From: Hymenopus coronatus
Taxonomy: Eukaryota; Arthropoda; Insecta; Mantodea; Hymenopodidae
Assembly (NCBI GenBank): GCA_030762935.1
Contig: CM060883.1
Location: forward strand, 33,069,501-33,133,500
Length of the DNA stretch: 64,000 bases
Reading direction: 5' to 3'
The first letter of the stretch is position 1; each line of letters opens with the position of its first letter. Positions 1 through 11,856 of this stretch are shown piece after piece. The notes below the pieces were generated by a model. It saw nothing but the letters and a program-made list of their open reading frames with translations. It ran no database searches and had not been told where the DNA came from. A program made the translations under genes and the position numbers.

Positions 1-44
1 TCTCTATACACTATGTACATATTGCGTATAAAGAAAGTAAAAAT
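1..44 (-). mobile_element. HLE head fragment at window edge
   Basis: This is the reverse complement of the HLE head: an imperfect palindrome around TATGTACATA followed by AAAGAAAGTAAAA. The rest of the copy lies outside the window. Confidence 0.7.
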
Positions 45-65
45 GTATAAGGCATAAATTGACAT

Positions 66-929
66 TAGTATATAGATAAGGTATTGTCTTCCACACAAAT
101 ATTCGATACCGAGATTTCAGCGGAAATAGACTTTTAAGATCCCCTGTATCCAAAGAAAACTATTTTCAGAAACAGGTCCGTGTGTTTGTCCGTGTGTGCG
201 TTTGTCTGTGTGTCTGTGAACACGCTTACTCAAAAACGAAAAGTCTGTAATATACCAAAATACTGTAATTTTGGTATTTAAGATTAGTAACTTCCGGGGG
301 GTGCGACACGAAGATTTTGAGAAAAATACCCCCATCCCAAACTATCCTTTATATGGATTTTTTTTCGAAAATTTTTATTTTCTCAAAAATGGCTCTAGCG
401 ATTTTGATTAAAATATCCTGTATTAAGGATATTTACCTGAAAAATAAAATGTATATCTTGAATTTTCTGAGAACAGCCTCTGAAGACTACTTTATTCTGG
501 ATCAATTTTACGGAATTTTGCATAACTGCTACACCGTAGGAGATGGACAAAACTTACTACACAAAAAATCTAAAGCACGTTAAAACACACAATTTATGCT
601 ATATACATTTTTTTCGTGGGGTTGAGCGTTTTTTAGACATTCCTTGTTTTTGGTTTCAGCTTTAAAAACATACTTTCCTCATACAGGGATTTGTCAACTC
701 CTATCCATATAAACAAAGGAAGTTCTGTCACATAGCAACCAGCTTTTGACTATCACTTTAGCCTGTGCTACTCCCTTATTTCGCTTCTACTTATAAGGAA
801 GCAAGTAATAATACCGCTTCTGCTAATTTTTCCTGATTAGCGTTAAGTAAATAGAAGCATAATCCTTTTAAGATCAATTTGTTGCAGAAATGTAGAGAAA
901 GTCATGTAAATGGAACACATGAGATTTTT
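66..929 (+). mobile_element. HLE copy, near full length
   Basis: The conserved box (ATTCGATACCGAGATTTCA), a GT-rich microsatellite near 176-225, the core with TGGCTCTAGCGATTTTGATT, the motif ACCGTAGGAGATGGAC and the tail hairpin at 900-926 are all present in order. The head palindrome is decayed. Short ORFs inside it (for example 317-583) are not conserved as protein between copies. Confidence 0.85.
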
Positions 930-1101
930 ATCTATGCTGTCCACAAATACAAAAGGACCTTTTCCTAAAAATGCTTTTTTGGGGGGATCAGGGAACCTCA
1001 AAGCATAGATTTCCGATGAAATATCGGAATCGAATTTTTTTGGTGGGATACAATGTCTTTTCTATAAACTATGTACATAGTATACGTAGAGAACGTAATA
1101 T
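930..1101 (-). mobile_element. HLE head-side fragment
   Basis: Only the head third is present, in reverse: a GGACCTTTTCCTAAAAATGC-like segment, ATCGGAATCGAATTTTTTTG, and the palindrome plus GTAGAGAACGTAA at 1064-1101. It abuts the tail of the preceding + copy. Confidence 0.8.
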
Positions 1102-1811
1102 ACAGAATTGCTATTCTGTAGTCTGTGTGTTAAAACGTGTCTCCTTGAAATCTCGCTATATCGCGGCAGACTGGAGACAGTAAATAGAAACCAAAAGAAA
1201 GTGTTGGCACCTTATGACATATTTTGAGAGATGAATGACAAGGGTACATGAATCAGGTCATAGAAACATCCTTTGAATTATCTATTTCCTTGACACAATT
1301 AAAATTAATTCATCTTTAGGGGTCTCGAAGGTGGAGGGGTATGATTACAAAAGGGACTATGTTATGGAGGGAGTTTATAAAAAATGAAGCTTGAAGAGGG
1401 AGTGTTAGAGAAGCGAGGCACATAGTCTTGAGGAAAGCTCTAGAGATCCACCCCGCCCCAGCACACAACCCCTTTAATTTATTACTCGATGCCAGGAAGC
1501 AGGGAGGGGGAGGTGTTGCAGTAAAACTAGACTCCATGTCACACATAATTCAGCGGTGTAATGGCTCGATACGGAAGGGGTTGCTTCAATACTTTATGTC
1601 AGTCCATTTGATATTAATGCTACCGACCCATGATAAAGGGTAAATAATTTAATTTCCCTTTGCAATTAACGCTTACCCAAGGGAGGACTAATAATAAGGG
1701 CACGTCCAACTGGTGACATTTCACTTAAGTGCATCTGTCTGGAAACTGCTGGAAGTGCCGTTCTTACGTCTTGATTCTGGAGGTATGGTCATATCCTGGG
1801 TGTACATATTC
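1102..1811. other. Spacer, no recognised feature
   Basis: About 700 bp without HLE, SINE or transposase similarity that I can see. Two overlapping short open frames on opposite strands (1316-1546 minus, 1428-1643 plus) show no recognisable motif. Confidence 0.5.
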
Positions 1812-2470
1812 TTTTTACTTTCTCTAGCGCGTATGAACACCGTCAAAAGTGAACAGAAAATGTAGTGCATTCCACACAAAAATTCGATGTTGAGATTTGA
1901 CCGGAATTATAGGTTTTGGAGTCCCTTGAGTCCGAAAAAAACATTTTTAGAAGAATGTCCGTGTGTGTGTGTCTGTCTCTTTGTCTGCCTGTCTGTGTGT
2001 GTGCCTGCCTGTGTCTATGGACAGCATATCTCAAAAACGTAAAGACTGTTAACTTGGTATTTAAGTTCGGTATCTTCCAAGGATGCGACGCGACGATTTT
2101 CAAGGAAAAACCCCACCAGACACTACCCTTTACACGGAATATTTTTCGAAAATTTTGATTCTCTCAAAAATAACTAACGATTTTCAATAAAATATTGTAT
2201 ATTGAAGATATTTACATGACAAAGAAAATGTATATCTTGAATTTTCTGGGAATACCCTCTGAATATCTCTTTGTTTAGGATGGTTTTTAATGAATTTTGA
2301 ATAACTGGTAAACCGTAAGAGATAGACAAAACTTATTACATACAAGATATAGATCTCGATAAAACACGCAATTTAAATCATATACTTTATTTATGGAATT
2401 CGCCGTTTTCCAGACATTCCTTGATATTGATTTCAATTTTAAAATATTTAAAACTTTTCTCATACGGGTA
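1812..2470 (+). mobile_element. HLE copy, head to mid-core
   Basis: It starts TTTTTACTTTCTCTAGCGCG and runs through a GTCT/GTGT microsatellite (1960-2015) and the core. It then joins an inverted head instead of its own tail, so the composite 1812-2537 carries head sequences at both ends. Confidence 0.85.
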
Positions 2471-2537
2471 GTTAGAATACAATATCTTCTCTATCCACTA
2501 TATACATTGTACAAACGGGCTAGAGAAAGTAAAATTT
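2471..2537 (-). mobile_element. Inverted HLE head closing a fold-back composite
   Basis: GAATACAATATCTTCTCTAT followed by a palindrome around TATACATTGTA and GGGCTAGAGAAAGTAAAA is the reverse complement of the second type of HLE head (TAGCCCGT...). Confidence 0.8.
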
Positions 2538-2723
2538 GCCTCGCGTGGGTATATGGTCTATGGAAAAGTGTTAGGAAAAAGTGTTCAAGAAAACAAGGCT
2601 CAAAGCTGGGAGTGTCTATTAAAAAGTATGCGCCTGTCAATTTAAAGCTTCAGTTAATTGATAGTTGAAGTACACCAAGCGGGAAAAATATATGTTTTCT
2701 TAAAGAATTATTCCATTATGTAT

Positions 2724-3551
2724 TAGTTTCTCTATACGCACTATGTGCATAGTGTATAGAGAAGGTATTGCACAACACCCAAAAATTCGATACCGAGATT
2801 TCACCGGAAATATGTTTTAGGATCCCCTATATCCAAAAAAAGCATTTTCACAAAAAGGTCCATGTGTGTGGGTAAAATACTAAACTTGGTATTTAAGTTT
2901 AGTATCTTCCAGGGATGCGACACGAAGATTTTGAGAAAAATCCCCCCACCCCCAACTACCCTTTACATGGAACTTTTTTCGAAAATTTTGATTTTCTCAA
3001 AAATGGCTCTAATGATTTTGATTAAAAGTTCGTATATTAAACATATTTACCTGACAAATAAAATGTACATCTTGAATTTTCTAGGAATAGCCTCTGAAGA
3101 GTAGTTTATTCTGGATGCATTTTACGGAATTTTGAATAACAGCTAAACTGTAAGAGATGAACAAAAACTTACTACAAAAAACATGTAGAGCACGTTAAAA
3201 CACACAATTTATGTTGTATACATATTTTTCGTGAGTTCATCGTTTTTGAGACATCCCTTATTTTTGGTTTCTGCTATGAAAAACTTATATTTTTCTCATA
3301 CAGGAACTTGTCAGCTCCGATCCATATAAACAAAGGAACTTCATTGACATGGCAACCAGCTTTTGACTATCACTTTAACCTATGGCAGTCCCTTATTTCG
3401 CTTCTACTTACAAGGAAGCAAGTAATAAGACTATTTCTGCTAATTTTTTCTGATTAGCATGAAGTAAATAGAAGTATAAACTTTTTAAGAATAATTTGTT
3501 GCAGGGATATAGAGAAAGTCATGTGAATGGTGTACACATTGGATTTTTTTT
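2724..3551 (+). mobile_element. HLE copy, full length with short microsatellite
   Basis: The head palindrome is CTCTATACGCACTATGTGCATAGTGTATAGAG. The GT microsatellite has contracted to a few units near 2863. The tail at 3510-3551 keeps TAGAGAAAGTCATGTGAATGG and a T run. Confidence 0.9.
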
Positions 3552-4131
3552 TATATTCTCAGTAAATTTAATTCTTGCAGCCTACCTACGCATACCCTGA
3601 CTCGCCTAAACACTAGAAGATCTGGAACAATCGCCAAACACGTCAGTCAGTCTTCTGACCTCTTGTTCAAGCATTTATTGATTCCTGCAACGTCGTATAG
3701 CATGGGACTGCATGCTTCTCGGCAAATTGACCGTAACTAACAAAACCACTCTAGCAATGGTAGCTTTGCTTTTGTAGTTATAGATCTTTGGGATCTCTTG
3801 AATGTGTGAGACGGATTTTACAGGCCTATTTGTTCTTATCGATCTTTGTAGCTCTGTGGAGTGTAGAATTCGCCTCCAAGTATTGCTCACATTAGCATCT
3901 AATAAAACTCAGTTTTCATAATTAACATTTATTCAACTTGTTTCAGTCTATGTTTCAAATCTGATTGCAAATTGGTTAGTAATGTTAAAATGCGACTATA
4001 CGAACCAACTGTATTGAACAATTCCACGGTCATTAACTAGGAAATGCCTTATGGCTCATAAAAGTAATTTAAAATAATTTTTTTGCTTCTTAAATGGAAG
4101 TAAAAAATCAACAAATGTATTCTTATTACTT
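3552..4131. other. Spacer, no recognised feature
   Basis: AT-rich non-HLE sequence. A 71-codon minus-strand frame (3675-3890) is rich in Arg and Ser and has no motif I can assign. Confidence 0.4.
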
Positions 4132-4877
4132 TCTCTACATGTACTATGTAAATAGTGTATAGAGAAGGTCTTGTAATGAACCCCAAAATTCAATACCGAA
4201 ATTTCACCGGAAATATATGATTTCAGACCCCCTGAATCCAAAAAAAATCACTTTTAAAAATGGCAGTGTGTGGGTCTCACCCCAACTACCCTTTACATGG
4301 AATTTTCGAAAATTTTGATTTTCTAAAAAATGGCTCTAACGATTTTGTTTAAAATATTCTTTATTAAAGATATTTACCTAACAAATAAAATGTATATCTT
4401 CAATTTTCTGGGAATAGCCTCTGAAAGCTTCTTTATTCTAGTTGAATTTTACGGAAATTTGCATAACTGCTAAACCGTAAGAGATTGACAAAAACTTACC
4501 ACACAAAAACTGTAGAGCACGTTAAAGCACACAATTTATGTCATAAACAATCTTTTCGTGGAGTTGATCGTTTTTGAGATATTCATTGTTTTTGTTTTCA
4601 GCTTTAAAACACTTATACATTTCTCATACAGGAATTTGTCAACTCCTGTTCATACAAACAAAGCAACTTCAGTCACATAGCAACCAGCTTTTGACTATCA
4701 CTTTAACCTGCGGTGCTCCCTTACTTCGCTTCTACTTATAAGAAAGCAAGTAATAAGACTATTTTTGCTAATTTTTTCTCGATTAACATGAAGTACATAG
4801 AATCATAAGCGTTTTAATAATGTGTTTTTGCAGAGCTGTAGAGAAAGTCATGTGAATGGAACACATCAGATATTTTT
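4132..4877 (+). mobile_element. HLE copy with internal deletion
   Basis: Head and tail are intact. The block between the microsatellite (about 4265) and CCCCAACTACCCTTTACATG (4279) is missing, so the AAAACGAAAAGTC and ACCAAACTTGGT motifs are lost. Confidence 0.85.
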
Positions 4878-5861
4878 TCAATTAAAAAGGTGATATTTAA
4901 AATGTTTGAAATGTTATACTTATGTAAAATGTCAATAATATAAACAATTATATATGAATTACTAATGTAAATTAATACGCAAAGAAGACAAACGAGAAAA
5001 TAATTAAAATTTAATATGCCATAAATTTCTAAAACAGTTTAAAATAATCTAATAAATATATAGTTTCATAATGTGTGACCACTGGCTAGGACTACTGTAG
5101 ACATGAGGCAACTATTTTCAATAGATGCGGATTTCTATGACTAGTCATTATTTTCCCCTCACCATTTGTCAACCTTTTAAAATGTTATAACCGCGTTTCT
5201 AACATTTTGATGAAAATAAAGTGGTTTTGTATCATGCATATAAACGCAAAATTTATTCTTAACGTTATATGGCATATTTAAGGCAAACGCCAATATAATG
5301 ACATATTTTTGGTATTTCAAATAAGAATAATATTTTAAGTACGAAAGTATACTGCATTTAGAACAAAATATTTTAGAATATTTTTAAATTACCTACAGGT
5401 TCTTTTAATAATATTATTAATATAATATTAACAATAATAGTAATTTGGGTGCCAAGTTCAATACAATATCGATAATCAGTTGTGGCACTACATGTTCTTG
5501 GAAATGTTTGTGTAATTTTTTTAATGGATTTTCAGCGTACTTTGAAAATTCTTATTTCCTGGTACGCAGATAACAATAGAATTTAATATTTTCAAGCAGA
5601 AGGTAGAATTTATCCTCAATCCTCTACGAAAAAAATATGAACTAAATAGGCAAGTTAGATATATTTTTTTCGCTAAACGTTCCTACCATTATTAACCTCA
5701 TATCAGTGAAAAATAGCTGTTTTGCGTTGATGTATTTGGTAAAACAAATAGTACTAATGCATTGATCTGATATGCAAATTATGCAAGCTGAAAATAAAGG
5801 CCGAAAAACGTTTCCCAGTGTAACAACATTGCAATGCTGCAATACTTGACTGTTTACTTGC
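4878..5861. other. AT-rich spacer, no recognised feature
   Basis: Nearly 1 kb of very AT-rich sequence with many stops in all frames and no repeat similarity to the rest of the window. Confidence 0.5.
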
Positions 5862-6540
5862 ACTCCATCCAAAAATTCGACACCGAGATTTCACCAGAAA
5901 TATATGTTTCAGGGCCCCCAGTATCCAAAGGAAAGTATTTTCAGAAAAAGGTCCGTGTGTGTGTCCGTGAATACGATAACTCAAAAACGAAAAGTCGGTA
6001 AAATATCAAACTTGGTATTTAAATTCAGTATCTTCCAGGGATAGGATACGAAGCTGTTGAGAAAAATCCCCCACCCCAAACTATCCTTTACATGGACTAT
6101 TTTCGAAAATTATGATTTTCTCAGAAATGGCTCTAACGATTTTGATTAAAATATCGCATATTAAAGATACTTGCCAGACAAATAAAATGTATATCTTCTG
6201 GGAATAGCCTCTGTAGACTACTGGAGGAATTTTACGGAGTTTTGGATAACTGCTAAACCGTAAGAGATAGACAAAAACTTGCTGCACAAAAAATGTAGTT
6301 CACAATAGAACACACAATTTATGTCATATACATTTCTTTTGTGGAGTTGGTCGTTTTTGAGATATTCCTTGTTTTTTGGTTTCAGCTTTAAAAAACTTTG
6401 CTCATATAGAAATTTGTTAACTCCTCTTCGTACAAACAAAGGGATATAGCAACCAGCTTTTGACTATCACTTTAACCTATTGTACTCCCTTATTTCTCTT
6501 CTACTTACAAGGAAGCAAGTAATAAGACTATTTCTGCTAA
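5862..6540 (+). mobile_element. HLE copy lacking head palindrome and tail end
   Basis: It begins at the ACTCCATCCAAAAATTCGAC box and runs to CTATTTCTGCTAA. The first 50-60 bp and the terminal hairpin are missing. Confidence 0.85.
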
Positions 6541-6611
6541 TTTTGGTATTTAACGGACTTTTCGTTTTTGAGCTATGCTGTCCACAACCTCACACATAGA
6601 GATCTTTTTCC
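6541..6611 (-). mobile_element. HLE internal fragment
   Basis: It carries the reverse-oriented GGTATTTAACGGACTTTTCG motif and the CA-rich remnant. The next copy inserts directly into it at an A/T run. Confidence 0.7.
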
Positions 6612-7426
6612 AAAAACTGATGTGTTCCATATACATGATTTTCGCTACATCTCTGTATTAATAACTTTATTCTATCTGTTTCAGCTAAAACATTGGCATA
6701 AACGATCTTATTATTTAGTTCCTTATAAGTAGAAAGGAAATAAGGGAGTACACTATGCTAAACCGACAGTCAAATGTTTTAAAATGGTGTTACTATGGCA
6801 CTGTTTCTTTGCGTGGTCAAGCGTTGACAAGTTCCCGTATGAGAAAATTTTAAGCATTTTAAAACTGAAATCAATAACAAGGAATATCTCGAAAACGGCT
6901 AACTCCACGAAAGAAATGTTTATGATATAACTTGTGTTTTATCGAGATCTACATTTTTGTGCACTAAGTTTTTGTCCATCTCTTACGGTTTACCAGTTAT
7001 GCAAAATTCAATAAAAATCATCCAGAGTAAAGAGATCTTTAGAGGCTATTCCTAGAAAATTGTATATATACATTTTCTTTGGCATGTAAATTTCTTAAAT
7101 ATAAGAAATTTTAATCAAAATCGTTACAGTCATTTTTGAGAAAATCAAAAATTTTGAAAAATGATCCATGTAAAGGGATTCTAATGAAAATCTTTGTGTC
7201 GCATCCTTGGAAGCTATTGAACTTTTCGTTTTTGAGCTATGCTGTCAAGAGACCCACACACCCACAGACAGACAGACACGGACTTTTTTCTAAAATGTTT
7301 TTTTCGAACTCAGAAGACTCCAAAACATATATTTCCTTTGAAATCTCTACATCGAATATTTGGGTGGAATACAATACCTTCCTTATCCAGTGTGTACATT
7401 TTACATGCGGGCTAGAGAAAGTAAGA
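6612..7426 (-). mobile_element. HLE copy, full length
   Basis: The tail hairpin (ATGTGTTCCATATACATGAT) is at 6618-6645 and the head (GCGGGCTAGAGAAAGTAAG) is at 7408-7426. The microsatellite is a CA/GACA tract at 7255-7282. A 113-codon plus-strand frame here (7136-7477) runs through the head and microsatellite and is not a gene. Confidence 0.88.
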
Positions 7427-8007
7427 ATACTGAACGTTGTACCTAGAGCACTGACTGCGAGAGTGTTTACTGACTGAAGGCCAAGAGACACATCTATCTC
7501 CGTGTTTGGTTTGCCGTAGGTAATGTGATGGTAAACTTGGCCGGGAGGTCATCGTCCACAAGGTGAAAAACGTATAAGAGCGGGCCTTGTGTGTTTGTTA
7601 ACAAGAAGCATGATTTATACGGAGACGGTGTGTGTGAAGTGACAAGTGCTGCCGAGATGGTTCTGACGATAAAACCATTATGTGCTGCACTGCTCATCTT
7701 CCCTAAGAGTTTCATTGCTACGAACCGATTTCTCAAGCTTGCTAACTTGAGTGAAATTTATCAACTTACATAACAGCAAAAATTCACCGAATAATATCGC
7801 GTCTTACATATACATGCCGTTTCAAAACGACATCAAATGAAGGTACCAGTCGATAAGCTTATACTTTGACTTGTCCTAAACTTGATGTTGCGGCTTTCAA
7901 ACTCTTCTATGTAAAGTTTTAAGTGTGTTTAACAATCGCACACATTTGGGATTAGGCAGCGAAGGAACAACGGTTGTCATACGCCACACCCACATGCTAC
8001 GTGTCGC
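7427..8007. other. Spacer, no recognised feature
   Basis: Lower AT content than the HLEs. Overlapping frames on both strands (7494-7736 minus, 7591-7773 plus) have no recognisable domain. It could be unique host intergenic or intronic DNA. Confidence 0.4.
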
Positions 8008-8262
8008 CCTCCATGGTGTAATGGTCGCGGAGGACGAAGGATTTTTTCGGGCGTAAAAATCCTTAGCATGGCTTCATTCGGAAGGGTAGTAAAGCCGTTG
8101 GTCCCGTGTAGTAGATTTACGGCACGTAAAAAAAACTCAAGATAGAGAGGCTTCTGAGCAAAATTAAGCAGTCTTTCACGCCCAGTATAGAATGGTACGC
8201 TGAAAACCACAGCACTTAAAAGAGCGTCCATAAATAAAACGGCATTTTTACATGCTATGTTT
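8008..8262 (+). mobile_element. SINE A, damaged tRNA-like head
   Basis: It starts GTCGCCCTCCATGGTGTAAT, matching the 5' end of the better copy at 22703. The segment with the B box is deleted: ATGGTC jumps to GCGGAGGACGAAGG. The body (CGTAAAAATCCTTAGCATGG, GCACGTAAAAAAAACTC, TCTTTCACGCCCA) and the tail (GCGTCCATAAATAAAAC) match other SINE A copies here. Confidence 0.85.
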
Positions 8263-8950
8263 TCCATTACTAAGGTGATCTGTCCCGCGCCGGCGTGTCT
8301 ATCAAACCACGCCTACACCACGCGACAGGGACCTTCGCTACCAACCGGCATCTCTCTTGGAGTGAGCCAGGTGCGTGCCATCTGGTTATGAACGACTGCC
8401 TAATTCATGGTAATTTTATGGCAGTTTTTGCATGTGTCGAATTAAGAACTGAAAATTATATTCACGTATCTTCGTTTGGTGTCGTTTTGAAACAGTGGAT
8501 GCCCAGCTCTAAAGGAACCAACAGTTGAATGTCGTCTACACTATAAAAATATCACATCAGACTTCATATTAACTACATTTTTATCAGGAAATGGTAAATT
8601 TTGTTGTTTTGTTTGAAAGATTTAAGGTACACAGGCAGAATGGATATAAATGTATATGTGCTAAACAGCAAACGTTGAACATCTTTTATTTCTCTGCCCA
8701 GTCCTAGAGCATAAAAGAAAAATCTTCGTTACACATTTAAATTGTTGTGATGTTAGATTTGATAAACCACACCTTAAAGTTAATTTAATTGTTTTTTTTT
8801 CACATAGACAGTACCCATCCAACTCCTGTCCTACATGCTGCCTGTGTGATAAAACAATTAAAATTTACATTAATTGATGGTTTATCCATGCCCAGATATT
8901 GGCTAAGCATTTGTATTGTATATTTAATATCTTAATTAATGACCATTCTG
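8263..8950. other. Spacer, no recognised feature
   Basis: No repeat similarity is visible. A 77-codon plus frame at 8295-8528 has no motif. The 3' part is AT-rich. Confidence 0.4.
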
Positions 8951-9728
8951 TTTATGTTTTACGCTATGTACATAGTGCATGTACAGAAGGTATTGCATTG
9001 CACCCAAGAATTCGATACCGAGATTTCACCGGAAATACATGTTTTGAGACCACCTGCATCCAAAAAAAGCATTTTTAGAAAAATGTCCGTGTGTGTGTGT
9101 GTCTTTGGGCAGCATAGCTCAAAAACGAAAAGACCGTTGTAATACCTAATTTGGTATTAATTTCAGTCTTCCAAGGATGCGACACGAAGATTTTTAAGAA
9201 AATCCCCCCACCAACTACCCTTCACGTGGAAAAAATTTCGAAAATTTTGGTTTTCTAAAAAATGGCTCTAACGATTTTGATTAAAATATCGTATATTGAA
9301 GATAATTTACCTGACAAATAAAATGTATATCTTGAATTTTCTGGGAATAGCCTCTGAGGACTATTCTGGATCAATTTTTCGGAATTTTGCATAACTACTA
9401 AATCCTAAGAGATAGACAAAATCTTGCCGGACAAAAAATGTAGAGTTCTTTAAAACACACAATTCATGCTACAATTTTCTCATACATAAATGTGTGAACT
9501 CGTGTCCATACAAACAAAGGAACTTCAGTCACATAGCAACCAGCTTTTGACTGTCACTTTAACCTATAGTACTCCCTTATTTCGCTTCTACTTACAAGGA
9601 AGCAAGTAATAAAACCATTTCTGCTAATTTTTTCTCGATTAGCATGAAGTAGAGAGAAACAGTAGCTTTTTTAACAATAATTTGTTGCAGAGATGTAGAG
9701 TCATGTGAACGGAACACATAAGATTTTT
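8951..9728 (+). mobile_element. HLE copy, near full length
   Basis: The head palindrome is degenerate (CGCTATGTACATAGTGCATG). The box, a short GT tract at 9086-9103, the core and the tail (GTAGAGTCATGTGAACGG) are all present. Confidence 0.88.
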
Positions 9729-9930
9729 AATGTATATATTGTTTTCGTTTTTATCCAGAGGCAAATACTACACTGATAAACCCAAAGCTAAAGCCATACC
9801 TTGCTTTTATCTAAGCAAACATTGGAATGCTGCCTGTTTATATAAAACATTTAGAAGCAGAGATGTTTATGTTATGAAGGAAGTGGAACCATTTTGCAAG
9901 AAACACTGGCAGTAGGGAGAGAAAATGAAA
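9729..9930. other. Short spacer with a 61-codon frame
   Basis: An open frame at 9730-9915 gives a basic peptide with no recognised family. It may be an exon-sized chance ORF. There are no clear splice sites. Confidence 0.25.
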
Positions 9931-10039
9931 ACAAATCAGATGTGTTACATTCACATGACTTTCTCTACCTATTCGGCAACAAATTATTCTTACAGACGCT
10001 AATTCTTCTATCTGCTAATTGATATGAACATTCGCAAAA

Positions 10040-10080
<41 letters not shown>

Positions 10081-10372
10081 ACTGTGGGTAGAAAGGAAAT
10101 AGAGAATAGATCCAAGGGATAGTCGAATTTATTGAACGTTGTCGCCATGCGAGGCGACATGGCCAGGATTAAGACAAAAGACATATGAAACGAATGACTT
10201 CGTGTTTGAGGAAAGTATAATCATTTTAAAAATTAAAGGAATAACTCGGAAATAGCTCCATAACAAAAATGTATATTCCATAAATTGTGTGTTTTTGACG
10301 AGATCTGTACTTAGTGTATAGTAAGATTTTGTCCATCTTTTACGGTTTAACGGATATTCAAAAAGTCTACAG
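9931..10372 (-). mobile_element. HLE copy, tail part (split by SINE B and mariner)
   Basis: The tail (CAGATGTGTTACATTCACAT) is at 9936-9960. The copy continues after the SINE dimer (10889-11183) and after the mariner (11857-11957), where the box TCTCGGTATCGAA and the head GCTTGAGAAAGTAA complete it. The three pieces together form one decayed HLE. Confidence 0.8.
10039..10079. repeat. (TTA)n microsatellite
   Basis: About 13 tandem ATT units lie inside the tail part of the split HLE. This is a separate expansion from the usual GT tract. Confidence 0.95.
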
Positions 10373-10524
10373 ACTGCCTCTGCGGTGGTGTGGTCAGCGA
10401 GCTGTATTCTCACCCAGAAGTCCCGGGTGCGATTCCCGGCTAGGGCTGAGAATTGTTCTTTAACCAGAATTATTCCCTATCCCCCATTAAATCTGGAAGT
10501 ATGCTGTGAGAGTGAATGTGCGTT
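10373..10524 (+). mobile_element. SINE B, first unit of a dimer
   Basis: The tRNA-like head ACTGCCTCTGCGGTGGTGTG has a B-box-like GGTGCGATTCC at 10426-10436. The body CCAGAATTATTCCCTATCCC is shared with the second unit and with the copy at 34659. Confidence 0.85.
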
Positions 10525-10888
10525 TCATCACTTCCTTGGTCATGTGGACAGCGAGCTGGCTTCCCACCCGGAAGTCCCGGGTTCGATTCCCGGCTGGGGT
10601 GGGGAATTTTTCTTTAACCAGAATTGCTCCCTATCCCCCATAGAGTCTGGAAGTATGAATGTGAGAGTAAATGTGCGTGTGTTTAGTAATATTAAGTTTG
10701 TTAACCTAATGTTCTGAACCTACAGTTTCACAAGTCAAAGCTCTGATATGGCCATTGAAGTTAAAGGGGTCTATACAAATAAAAAAAAAAAAAAAAAAAG
10801 CTACTCAGACGAGTTGTATCACAAGTCAAAGCCCCCAGATATGACCGTAAATCTAAAGGGGGCTATGCAAATGAAACAATTAAAAAGA
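10525..10888 (+). mobile_element. SINE B, second unit with poly-A and duplicated tail
   Basis: The second tRNA-like head has a perfect pol III B box GGTTCGATTCC at 10580-10590, preceded by TGGACAGCGAGCTGG. The body ends near 10690. A tail segment ACAAGTCAAAGC...AAAGGGGTCTATACAAAT is followed by an A18 tract (10781-10799). A second diverged copy of the tail segment follows (10818-10880), so the 3' end is itself duplicated. Confidence 0.82.
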
Positions 10889-11183
10889 AATCTTCAGAAT
10901 GGAGAGGCCTTCAGATTCTATTCCCAGAAAATTAAGATATACCTTCCATTGCCATAACAATATCTTATACATATGGTATTTTAACAAAAATTGCTAGAGT
11001 CATTTGAGGAAATACAATTTTTCGAAAAAATATAGTTTGAGATGGGGAGATTTCCTTGAAAATCTTTGTGTCATATTCTCGGAAGCTGCTGAACTCAAAT
11101 ACCAAGTTTGATATTTAACGACTTTTCCTTTGAGTTATACTGTTCACATACACATGCACCTTTATTCTATAAATGATTGTTTT
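10889..11183 (-). mobile_element. HLE copy, middle part (continuation)
   Basis: The core motifs TATTCCCAGAAAATTAAGAT, AAAATCTTTGTGTCATATTC and AATACCAAGTTTGATATTTA follow on from the interruption by SINE B. Loss of CpGs and small indels mark it as an old copy. Confidence 0.8.
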
Positions 11184-11856
11184 TACGAGACCCTTTTTTT
11201 CAACCTCCGATATGCTATAAATAAAAGACAAGTTCATAGAAAATAATTATTTTATTACTAAAATTGTTGTACACTTTTCAACATAATCACCGAAAAGATT
11301 GAGACATTTTCGTGCCTGTGCACAAGCTTTGCAATACCCGCTTCAAAAAATTTTGTCGCCAATGATTTCAAATGAGCATTGACGTTCTTTTGAAGAAGTT
11401 GGCGGAGAGTCATTCAAAACAAACGAAGAGGAATACTGACTTCAGAAATTGTATTGATCCATGACAACGGTCGTCCACACACTGCTGGCACAACCCATCG
11501 GCTCCTTGAACAATTTCGATGGGACATTTTCGATCATCCACCGTACAATCCTGACCTGACACCCAGCGACTTTCACCTTTTCCCTGAACTGAAGACGTGG
11601 CTAGGAGGGCAGCACTTTCAAACCAACGAAGATCTTCAAAACAACATCAATGCTCATTTGAAATCATTGGCGGCAACATTTTTTGAAGCGGGTATTGCAA
11701 AGCTTCTGCAGTGATACGACAAATGTCTCTATATTTTCGGTGATTATGTTGAAAAGTAACCATAAGTGTACAAAACTTCTAGTAAAAAATAATTGTTTTC
11801 TATGAACTTGTCTTTTATTTATAGTCTAGGGGATGTTGAAAAAAACGGCCCTCGTA
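11184..11856 (+). mobile_element. Fold-back mariner element
   Basis: It is bounded by TA dinucleotides (11184-11185 and 11855-11856) with inverted ends TACGAG..CC..TTTTTTCAAC. The left arm (about 11184-11395) is not a native mariner 5' end. It is an inverted, diverged copy of the right end, including TTGCAATACCCGCTTCAAAA and CAAATGAGCATTGACG. The arms are about 200 bp and the central part keeps the catalytic half of the transposase. Insertion interrupts an HLE. The structure is that of a mariner-derived snap-back element and could not make transposase. Confidence 0.88.
11421..11762 (+). pseudogene. mariner transposase, C-terminal half (DD34D)
   Basis: The open frame 11454-11714 encodes the C-terminal catalytic part of a mariner transposase. 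HDNGRPHTA carries the second catalytic Asp and HPPYNPDLTPSDFHLFPELK carries the third. There are 34 residues between them, the mariner DD34D spacing. The usual C-terminus YDKC...GDYVEK is encoded just past a TGA at 11712-11714, in the same frame, up to TAA at 11760. The TGA replaces what is probably an Arg codon (CGA to TGA). The N-terminal DNA-binding half and the first Asp are missing, replaced by the inverted arm. It is non-functional. Confidence 0.92.

Noticed and set aside
317..583. Frames such as 317-583, 2862-3104, 23801-23989 and 48647-48862 giving similar 60-90 aa peptides from the HLE core
   Set aside because: Same reason: shared repeat DNA, with variable starts and stops and no purifying pattern visible by eye.
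3675..3890. 71-codon minus-strand frame considered as a reverse transcriptase fragment
   Set aside because: No YxDD or other RT motif is present and the composition is not distinctive.
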